DNA of 64,000 nt, taken from NCBI GenBank assembly GCA_023055355.1, contig JALJCS010000056.1, positions 2,046,001-2,110,000 of the forward strand, written 5' to 3'. This document shows positions 43,882-51,985 of this stretch, piece after piece (the stretch's first letter is position 1; every line of letters starts with the position of its first letter). The stretch comes from Agelaius tricolor (taxonomy: Eukaryota; Chordata; Aves; Passeriformes; Icteridae). A model generated the notes under the pieces. The model saw only the letters and a list, made by a program, of their open reading frames with translations. It made no database searches and was not told the origin of the DNA. Position numbers and translations under genes: made by a program.

Positions 43882-44542
43882 TGTCTTGGTTTGGAAAGAC
43901 AGGTGTCTGCTAAGGATGGCAGGAGTCTCCCCTGAAATGGAAAATGTAACCCCCCCCCCCACACACACACAAATTGTTATAAATTTTAAATTAAGGGACT
44001 CTTAGGCAAAAATATGGGAGCAGGAATAACAGTTATTTAATAGGGAAGAAAATAAAAAGATAAAATAAACAATGCAGTAAACCAAAAAAACTCTGACAGA
44101 GACAGAATACAACCTGACACCCTGTTGGTCAGGGTGTTGGTAGCAGTCCAATTGGAATTGTGGCTGCAGTCCTCCTGGAGTGTCAGGTGTGGTTCTGTTG
44201 GAGCAGTGATCCTGTAGAAAGGTGTATTCTTCCTCTGAAGATCCAGTGGAAGAGGCACCTGTTCCTCTGGGAAAGCCAGTGGAGAAGCTGTGCTGGTGTT
44301 CCAGAATCTCAACATTATATCTGGGTAGGAATGCTTGGTTCTTCCCTCTGGGCAGAGCATCTCAGAATGAGATGCTATAGTTCTTATCAGTCATGCAGTG
44401 ACATTCAATAGCCTATTATCAGCAGATGTCTTCCCAGAGGGAGGAGTGGCTGTGGAAGAGATAAGGAAAACTGCCCACTTAAAAGAAGACGACTGCCATA
44501 CAGATGGCAAGTAGAATACAATTTGCTTGGCAATCCAGGACA
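43882..44542 (-). mobile_element. Solo LTR, duplication GAGAG
   Basis: The 661-bp element starts TGTCTTGGTTTGG and ends AATCCAGGACA, with exact 5-bp duplication GAGAG at 43877-43881 and 44543-44547. It is homologous to 6839-7499, with AATAAA on the minus strand. Confidence 0.9.
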
Positions 44543-44596
44543 GAGAGAAAGACTGTGAAATCTCATCAGGATTTTTTGTTTGTGTATGCAAGAGAT

Positions 44597-44965
44597 TTCA
44601 CAGAATCATTTAGGTTGGAAAAGACCTCCAAGATCAAGTCCAACCTTTGACCACCTTGTCAACCATACCAGAACACTGAGTGCCATGTCCAGTCATTCCT
44701 TGCACACCTCCAGGGATGGGGACTCCACTCCCTCCCTGGGCAGCCCATTCCAATGCTAACACCCCTTTCCATGAAGAAATTCTTCTTGATGTCCAACCTG
44801 AAACTCCCCTGGTGCAGCTTGAGACTGTGTCCTCTTGTCCTGTCACTTGTTAACCGGTAGAAGAGAATACCTGGCTACAACCTCCTGTCAGGGATTTGTA
44901 GAGAGCAATAAGGTCTCCCCCAAGCCTCCTTTTTTTCCAGGCTAAATACCCCCACTCCCTCAGCT
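44597..44965 (-). mobile_element. CR1 3' fragment
   Basis: The reversed CR1 3' end 'acagaatcatttaggttgga' leads into 'gggcagcccattccaatgct' and 'gcaataaggtctcccccaag'. It is truncated at its 5' side near 44,965. Confidence 0.88.
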
Positions 44966-45088
44966 GCTCAGATTTGCAGAAAGCAGGGCTTACACTTAGG
45001 TCTAAATATATTAAACCTACATGGGGATTATTGCTATACAGATATTGCATGCCCTGAAATAGAACTTGGGGTTTTTTTCAGATCAGTA

Positions 45089-45143
45089 TATTTTATTTTA
45101 TTTTATTTTATTTTATTTTATTTTATTTTATTTTATTTTATTT
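45089..45143. repeat. (ATTTT)n microsatellite
   Basis: About eleven uninterrupted ATTTT units lie between AT-rich flanks. From 45,144 to 45,486 there is no recognisable gene; this is the left flank of provirus B. Confidence 0.95.
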
Positions 45144-45514
45144 GAAGAAAAAAGGTAGAATTATTATTTTAGGACTTATCTTGTAAGGGATAAACACACT
45201 GACATATAGGTTGCTCTTAGATTTAGCCCAAATTTTCAGGGGTATGTGTGCTGTGCTACTTTCCTCCTTAACAGATAAAAGATTTGGCAAATATGTTTTT
45301 GTATCATGGCAAATGGAAAACTATAGCAGCCCTTAATTTAAAATTTGGACTGCATATTCTCTTAGTATATAAAATGAGCATTTCAACTTTTCAGCTTCTT
45401 TTATTTTGCTTTTTTACCCATCAGGGTCTTGGTTTCTAACACAATTTGCCTTTAGTTTTCATTGTTTAGAAAATAAAATATCAGAGACTGAGCACGGGAG
45501 GCTGGGCGCCAAGC

Positions 45515-46796
45515 TGACATATCGCCCCGGTTGCGGGAGGAGACCGGCATGCCCACCAGGAGGGGCTGTGCCCTGCCTTAGCCGCTGGCAGGCAGGGTCG
45601 CCATATGGCCACTGGCTGGGGTCCCTAAAACCGCCAGAGACCGCCATTAAGTGTGGACCTTATGCAGAAGGATCGAGGTAAAGGAAAAAAGGAAGGATTC
45701 TCTGCTTGCTTCTCCGAGCTGTGTTATTTCTTTCGTGCGCAGGTGCTAGGGTGGCACAGCTTGGAATCGGCAGCGTGGTACAGGAGTTATTCTTTCCCGC
45801 GGCGGGAACAGTGCTGGACTGAGGCAGATGATGCAACACCCACGGGCAGTGGTGGTGGGGGCGTCTCTCCCCCCGTGACGGGATGGCACGGGCGGTGGCA
45901 GCAGTCACGCGGTCCCTCTCTCTTGGCTGGAGCTGCGGCTGCGTGGGTGGCGTGGGGGGAGCGCCGGGGAGGGTGTGCAGGAGCAGCGGCGGCTCCGGCA
46001 GCGTGGGCAGGAGCAGTGCCGGTGCCGCGGGGCAGCGGGAGCCGCAGAGCGCAGGTGCGGGCCAGGGCACGGGACCCGTGGCACCCGCGCCCTGCCGGGG
46101 CTCAAAGGACGGGTAGTGGCAGAGAGCGGGAAAAAGAGGAAAACAGTGGCTTTTATGCAGGACGGGGGGTGGCTGGCTAAGTGTAAACATAACCTGAAGC
46201 AGGAAGGACATAGACCAATAGCAGAAAGGAAAAATCACAACTGACAGGGAAGAATCTGGAATTATTCTGACTGCCACTACGAGATGTGGAGCAAACAACC
46301 CCAGACATAGACCAAACATCTTAAAACTGCCAACGTCACAGGCAGAGAGAGTCTAAACATTAAACTCTTGTCGTGAACGGCAGAAGAAATGCCTCACACA
46401 ATATGCGTGGATGGCAAATCCCAAAGTTTATTGAAAGCTCACACATATTTATATTGGTGTTAATGAAGCTTATACATATTGCAGAAGTTGAGCTCATTAT
46501 TGGTTAAAGCACACTTAGATCAACTACACCTACTTCTATGCTCTAATGATTATTTTGATTCTATGTTTGCATTCTTCTAGCTTCTCTACCTAGGATATCT
46601 ACATTTTCTGGCAAGCGATTTTCTCCCCCATCTTCCCGTTTCAGCGAAGGTCACTATGACCTTTGTCAGTGATTGGGCACTGGTTTCACAATCCCCAGCT
46701 TGTTTCCCCTATCCTTATCCATCGGTATCACATCAAAATGGCCTTTCTCAGCTAGCTAATTATCCAAAAAGTTCTCTACAAACTCTCACTTCCACA
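45515..46796 (-). mobile_element. Provirus B 3' LTR, interrupted by a solo LTR
   Basis: The LTR proper is 45515-46368 plus 46787-46796, matching the 5' LTR 58584-59258. It carries TATA-like CATAAAAG on the minus strand near 46,158 and a GC-rich block (about 45,880-46,090) absent from the 5' copy. A PBS-like stretch lies just outside at 45494-45511, then ACTGAG at 45487-45492, which equals the right flank at 59259-59264. Confidence 0.82.
46369..46780 (-). mobile_element. Solo LTR of provirus A family in the B 3' LTR
   Basis: The 412-bp element (TGTCGTGAACGG...CTCTACA) is homologous to the LTRs of provirus A, with an exact duplication AACTCT at 46363-46368 and 46781-46786. Removing it from consideration makes the B LTR continuous with its 5' partner. 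It is more diverged than the two A LTRs are from each other. Confidence 0.93.
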
Positions 46797-48010
46797 CATC
46801 CCCCTTTTTTGTTTAATTTTTATGATAGCATTATGGGGATGATGGCAGTGGTAGTTAACTAAACTCCAGATTCTTCCCACCACCGCTGAGGGGAAGAGGG
46901 TTTTTGGTTGGAGCTGATAACACTTTTAACAAACAGTTTTTTACAAACGCCAGCAACAACAGAAATTAAAAACAGAATTAAAACAACTAAACAAATGTCT
47001 TTGATGACAGATGACATCCATCCAGACAAACCCTATTCTTTCAAGATGTTAGAAAACCAGTCTCTGGTGTCCTCTTTTATCTCTTGCACAAGGTCTTTCA
47101 TCTTATTGATTGAGGCATGGATGCTTTGGCTTACGTCAGTGATGTTGAAGCAACACAGTCCCTTAAACTCTTGGCACCCATGCCCGTGTGCCAGCAATAA
47201 AAAATCAATGGCAGCCTGATTTTAAAAGGTTGCCTTCCAAGTCACCTCTTCTTCTTCTAGGAGGTCGCTGATTGCTGTCGATGTTAAGTTGGCCTGTTTT
47301 ACTACCCAGCACTCAAGATGTCCCAATTCTCCGAGTGCTTTTGCAGCTGCTACCCATAGCAGAACTATAGACACAGCTGTTTTTGTTGGTTTGGACCAGG
47401 TTTCTTCTTTAGGATCGCAGTTTTCATCTAATTGTATCATGCTGCGTTTAACTTTTTGAGGGGCCAAATTATTTAATTTAGATTTCCAATTAACAATTTT
47501 GAGTCTGATTGGGGGAAAACAGGGACAGCTGACCAAGAGTACAAGGAGCTCCTATAAGACGAGGGGGGATCCCTGCCCAGGCTCTTTGCCCACAAATAAA
47601 GAAAATTCTTTTTGGGAGTTTCAGGGGTGCGAGGCGCCCACTGGAATAGGTGAGAGGTAGCTGAATAATAGATTTACACAAACTTTAACGGAAATATAGG
47701 TTTCAGGGTGAACACGGGGCTTATAAGGGAAATGAATACAAAAAGGGGCTATTGTTGAACCGAACAACTCAAATTCTATGGGCTCTTTTTCCATTTGGAG
47801 TCCACAAAACTAAAGGATACTGATCTAATGAAAGTGGGACCCCCTACTAGGCAGGTCAACATCGGGTCATCAGCTGAGGCCATTGATAAACATAGATGGT
47901 CTCGCTGTAGCACACGAGCAAGGGTTACCCAAACATTTTGCTTCAGTTGAGGGACAATCCACGCCTCAAAAAGCTGGGACTGGAGGAGCACCAGGAGCAA
48001 CGTGACCAGC
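46797..48010 (-). pseudogene. env: Provirus B env, multiply broken
   Basis: A polypurine tract (minus strand AAAAAAGGGGGATG) adjoins the LTR. Upstream on the minus strand, surface pieces at 48000-47776 ('WIVPQLKQNVWVTLARVLQR') and 47681-47490 ('FFICGQRAWAGIPPRLIGA') resemble E and A Env. The transmembrane part at about 47,220-46,900 has AAIDFLL and a CX6CC-type motif. Frameshifts separate the pieces. No product is expected. Confidence 0.8.
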
Positions 48011-49057
48011 TATTTCCACATGTTGTCCAGTACAGATGTCACCTTAAATATAAAAGAAGGAAAACACATTAGGGAAACTTAACAATAACTTTCACTAGAA
48101 AACAACAACAAAAAAAGAAATATGGGAGTTTCTTCTTTCGTCTGGAGGCTACAGCCTCATCGGCTGGGTCCTCCAACGGTGACGGGGTGATGTTCTGTCA
48201 GTCTTGCTCATCTTCATGTTCTCTTTCTTCTCCCCTTTTTGGTGGAACCAGGGGAGCCTTCTCCAGATAGGGACAGTCTCTTACAAAATGTCCCTTCTGC
48301 TTGCAGTGAAAGCAGGAATGTAGTCTTGACACTCACGGTGAGGTGGGAAGTAGTTGAGCGTCTGCTACTGCTGTGGTGATTTTCTTTGGTGCTTCCAGTT
48401 GGAGAAGTCTTGCTTTTCTGGTACTTTCTTTTATACTTAAATTTAACAGTGGTGGTGGCAATACAATGTTAATCACGATGTCATCTTAGGCTTTTGATCT
48501 AGGAGTTTTCTTTTTCACAACCTCTCTGACTTTGCCTGCAAAATCTAGAAACACTTATTAAAAGGAGATAGAAGGAGCAAAGCCAGGATAACTTGAGGAT
48601 GGGAAGAGGAGAAGCTAGAGCACAATTGAGGGTTTTGGGACAGGGGAAGGGAACAAGGGAGAAAGGGATTATGGGAAGTAGAAGGAGAACCACAAGATGG
48701 GGACCAAGCCATGTGGTGTCCACCATCTTGTGACTCTAGGTAGGGGGGAAGGGAGCAAGGGAGGAAGGGATTATGGAAAGAAGAACCACAAAATGGAGGC
48801 AAAGCCATGTGGCATCTTCCATTCTGTGACTCTGGGTGAGGAATCTGGGGGACGACCTACAGGTTTTTCTACAGGAAAAAGGGGTGAGGTACTGGAGTCT
48901 AGGGAAGGAGATCTGGCAGGGTAGCTAGTCCTGCCACAGCCAGAGGAGTACCAGGGAAGATGTGGGGAGCTAGGGAGACTCACAGTGTGGGGGCGGCTGT
49001 GCACCTGCTGCAGGTGGTTTGCTCCCCGCAGCTCACCCGGTTTGGGATGCTGGGGGT
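48011..49057 (-). pseudogene. gag: Provirus B gag (Pro-rich to nucleocapsid) fused to pol C-terminus
   Basis: The minus-strand order is a Pro-rich region (49,057-48,560), a zinc knuckle near 48,320-48,260 ('CFHCKQKGHFVRDCPYLEKA'), and then codons resembling the basic pol C-terminus of E ('ADEAVASRRKKKLP', about 48,160-48,110) before env. Capsid and almost all of pol are deleted. A ~95-bp direct duplication (about 48,642-48,737 and 48,744-48,837) lies in the Pro-rich part. Confidence 0.75.
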
Positions 49058-49087
49058 CAGGAATGTAATATATGTTATCAAGTAATT

Positions 49088-49500
49088 TGTCGTAACGGCG
49101 GGAGAGATGCGACACACCATATGCGATGAATAGCAAATCTCGAAGTTTATTGAAAGCTTACACATTTTTATATTAGTGTTAATGAAGCTTATGCATATTG
49201 CAAAATCTGAGCTCATTATTGGTTAAAGCACACTATAATCAAACACACCTACTTCTATCTCTTAACAATTATTTTGCCTCTATGTGTACATTCTTCTAAT
49301 TTCTCTACCTTGGGATAACTACATTTTCTGGCAAGCAATTTTCTCCCCTGTCTTCCCGTTTTAGAGAAGGTCACTGTGACCTTCATCAGTAATTGGGCAT
49401 CGGTTGCTCAGTTCCCAGCTTGTTTCTCTTACCCTTATCCATTGGTATCACATCGGAATGTCCTTTCTCAGCTAACCAATTATCCAAAAAGCTCTCTACA
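49088..49500 (-). mobile_element. Provirus A 3' LTR
   Basis: The 413-bp LTR (TGTCGTAACGG...CTCTCTACA) differs from 56807-57219 at one base seen by eye (49349 against 57068). GTAATT at 49082-49087 and 57220-57225 is an exact 6-bp duplication. The last ~115 nt of env lie within it. Confidence 0.97.
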
Positions 49501-50798
49501 TCTCCCCTGTTTTTCTGTTGAACAAGCATAGTTTGATTAAATGCAGTAGTTATCATCTTTCTCACCATATTCTGCAAGCATATACAAAAACAAGGCAAGA
49601 CTAATACTAACAGCAAAACTACAATAGCTACTACAATGCTAACCTTAATAATCGAACATAACCATGATCCTAAGTTTAAAGATTTGAGCCATCCATCAAT
49701 ACCAAGGCCTGATTCCACCTGTAAGTTCCCAGTTAACCTCCGTAACTCAGAGAGCTGTGAGTGTACAGATCGTGCATGATCAGAGAGATTCATGCAACAC
49801 ATGCCCTCAAATTCATCACAACCATGGCCTTGTGCAAGTAAGAGAAAATCAATTGCAGCTCTATTTTGAAGCGTTGCATGGCGAATAGAATCTACATCAA
49901 GCAAAAGACTGGAAATTGCTAAAGAAGTTGCATTTGTTTGTTTAGCAAGCCAACATCCTAACTTATTTAAAATAGCATGAGCACCTGCTGCTGATACCCC
50001 TGGAGTTAAGAAAGATGCTGCAACTATGGCCACTGGGGACCAAAACTTTACATCATCCCGGCAGTCGGCTGCAAAAGCATGAGCCATTCGCCTGCTTCTA
50101 CGATAGCGACGGCTCATGTTCAGAATCATGGACATGTTAGGTGTAAGTAGAGAGAGCCGTCCAAGTGTACATGGTCCCCCGTGCAGCATTGATGGGATAC
50201 CGGCCCAAGCACGGTCTCCACATATCAGGAAATATCCTGCTGGCAATTGAATAGGGTCATTTGATGAGACTGACACTCTCTTTGTTGTATAACTGCACCA
50301 GGCCGATGCATTTCGGTAGACAGCCATGCTGGAAGTTACAACATTAGAGTGGTTCTTGATTGACAGCAGGCTTCTATGGTTAAAGTGAATGCATGCATCT
50401 GCCATCACTGACCCTAACAATTCTAACTCTTGGGGTTCCTGTGGTGCTAGAGGAAAGCGGGAAATCCATTGGTCCCAATTGTCCACACTCACCCTAGCAT
50501 TGCTGACCTTACAAGTTGGCACATGTAAAGGGCACGGCCAGGGATCTGCTGGTAATCCAACCAAGCAAGTTGTGAAAGGATTGCCAGGGGAAGACAACGA
50601 CAGGCAAATAGTCTCCTGTTTAGTTAGGTTTGCCAGGGTGACCCATATGTTAGTTTTGGGCTGAGGTGGGGCCCATGCTGGATGGTCTACACTGTCCCCA
50701 AAGGAAGCAAAAATTAATAAAGCGACAACATAAAGTCTCCATCCCATCCTGATTTCCTCAGGCACCCTTTTGGGCCACTCGGCCATCAAGCCTGTCAT
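49386..50798 (-). CDS. env: Provirus A envelope glycoprotein, open
   Basis: The 470-codon ORF is intact. The likely signal peptide starts at Met18 (MGWRLYVVALLIFASF). The surface subunit holds several N-glycosylation sites and the block 'LICGDRAWAGIP' shared with E and B. A furin-type site (RRYRRSRR, 230-237), immunosuppressive-type 'LQNRAAIDFLL' (310-320), CX6CC (C327, C334, C335), membrane anchor (~383-408) and a cytoplasmic tail follow. This is a gamma-type (class I fusion) Env. The tail is encoded across the polypurine tract and ~115 nt of U3. The ORF begins 6 nt after the accessory ORF stop. Confidence 0.92.
   Translation of the reverse strand: MTGLMAEWPKRVPEEIRMGWRLYVVALLIFASFGDSVDHPAWAPPQPKTNIWVTLANLTKQETICLSLSSPGNPFTTCLVGLPADPWPCPLHVPTCKVSNARVSVDNWDQWISRFPLAPQEPQELELLGSVMADACIHFNHRSLLSIKNHSNVVTSSMAVYRNASAWCSYTTKRVSVSSNDPIQLPAGYFLICGDRAWAGIPSMLHGGPCTLGRLSLLTPNMSMILNMSRRYRRSRRMAHAFAADCRDDVKFWSPVAIVAASFLTPGVSAAGAHAILNKLGCWLAKQTNATSLAISSLLLDVDSIRHATLQNRAAIDFLLLAQGHGCDEFEGMCCMNLSDHARSVHSQLSELRRLTGNLQVESGLGIDGWLKSLNLGSWLCSIIKVSIVVAIVVLLLVLVLPCFCICLQNMVRKMITTAFNQTMLVQQKNRGDVESFLDNWLAEKGHSDVIPMDKGKRNKLGTEQPMPNY
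49501..49514 (-). promoter_or_regulatory. Provirus A polypurine tract
   Basis: The minus strand AAAAACAGGGGAGA abuts the 3' LTR and is also coding, as env reads through it. Confidence 0.85.
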
Positions 50799-50804
50799 AA
50801 ACTC

Positions 50805-51515
50805 TTAAGAACGTCTCTTTCTCCTTAGCTTCAGCCCCTTTAAGCTTCTCAGACAATCGTCCCACACTTGATTGGGATCCTGACCCACCAAAATAGGACC
50901 TATCACGTTTGCTTGTGCCAGAGGAATATTTCTACCACACTTAGTCTGCAAGATACAGGACCGGGATATCCCCAGAATACGTTTGACTAAATGTTGTATT
51001 TCCCACCTAAACCATGCAAGGATCTTCTGTTCTGGGGACTCATACAATTGTAACCCCTGGAAACCAGGCAGCCCTGTGAACGATGTAAGATCCCTCTGCC
51101 AAGAGTTAAACCGCCAATAGAACTTACAGTGTTCACACCACAACTCAGGTAAACGAGTTTGGTGTACCCACTTAGTCTCCTGACAACCTCCACAGAAAAG
51201 CAGCACCCATGCAGTACAGCGTCTATCTTGACACTTAATACAAGCTAAATTTCTAGGCCCCTTAAATTCCAACTCAGAAAGCATCGAATACAAGCTTAAT
51301 ATGTTATCAAGAGACTTGCACCGATCAATTGCTCGATCGATAGCAGCATCACAGTGTCCTTTCAGTTTGAGAAGTATCGGTCGAAGGATGATCAGCAGCT
51401 TCGTCCCCACCCGCTGACGATCCCCTTCGCTCAGCCGGTCGAGCTGTTCCATCAAGCACAGCTGCTCGGGTCCATTTAGCAGGTACCCACAAAGGTCCTG
51501 TAGGAGTAGAAACAC
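50805..51515 (-). CDS. Provirus A accessory ORF, cysteine-rich, unknown
   Basis: The 236-codon intact frame overlaps the integrase end by ~167 nt and ends just before env. I do not recognise the family. Visible are a helical, leucine-rich N-terminal third (a second Met at 22), a cysteine array with C92xxC95, C100, C108xxC111 and C127xxC130 that could bind zinc, an aromatic-rich middle (FYWRFNSWQ, WFRWEI), and a basic end (LRRKRRS) that could act in nuclear import or RNA binding. Provirus E has only 55 nt between pol and env, so this is extra. Expression would need splicing. A regulatory role is only a guess. Confidence 0.75.
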   Translation of the reverse strand: MFLLLQDLCGYLLNGPEQLCLMEQLDRLSEGDRQRVGTKLLIILRPILLKLKGHCDAAIDRAIDRCKSLDNILSLYSMLSELEFKGPRNLACIKCQDRRCTAWVLLFCGGCQETKWVHQTRLPELWCEHCKFYWRFNSWQRDLTSFTGLPGFQGLQLYESPEQKILAWFRWEIQHLVKRILGISRSCILQTKCGRNIPLAQANVIGPILVGQDPNQVWDDCLRSLKGLKLRRKRRS

Positions 51516-51985
51516 AAAGATATCCGCGGCCCCAATATAACACCTTAGCAGGACTTTGCCACTGTCCTGACTTGGGATCCCTGTATCTCACCCACACATC
51601 TTTCTTTACACCATCTGCTTCACGTACATAGTGACGAATCACAGCAGGAACCTTGTTTTCCCCAAAAACACACAGGTGGTTCAAAACAAACAAGCACTTT
51701 AACAATCTCTCTTGTGGCTCTCTGGTATCCTTATATTTACTCAGATATCTTTTTAAGGTACCATTTGCTCTCTCAACAATCGCTTGTCCTGTAGGAGAAT
51801 TGGGGATGCCGGTTATGTGCTCTATTCCCCACATTTGCAGAAATTGCATTATTCTTTTGCTACTGTAAGCAGGCCCATTGTCTGTCTTGATACGCTGTGG
51901 TACTCCCATTACTGCAAAACAACTGCTGAGATGTCTCTCTACCTGCCCTGCTTTCTCACCAGTCTGCGCTGTGGCCCATATAAAA
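51349..51985 (-). pseudogene. pol: Provirus A integrase C-terminal part, out of frame with pol
   Basis: After a frameshift within about 51,985-51,995 the integrase continues as 'WATAQTGEKAGQ', 'MGVPQRIKTDNGPAY' (second catalytic Asp) and 'TGQAIVERANGTLKRYL' (catalytic Glu), then the C-terminal domain ('YWGRGYLCVSTPTGPLWVPA') and a Ser/Thr/Glu-rich tail. The break falls between the first and second catalytic Asp, so the encoded integrase of this copy should be inactive. Confidence 0.88.

Noticed and set aside
45660..46319. 219-codon minus-strand ORF
   Set aside because: It lies in the GC-rich LTR of provirus B, has no domain pattern and is not preserved in the 5' LTR.
46369..46780. A-family LTR as the true 3' LTR of provirus B
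   Set aside because: Exact AACTCT duplication and continuity of the B LTR on both sides show a solo insertion.
50805..51515. Accessory ORF as a mere shadow of pol or env
   Set aside because: Only about 167 of 711 nt overlap pol and none overlaps env, and no other sizeable frame covers the rest.
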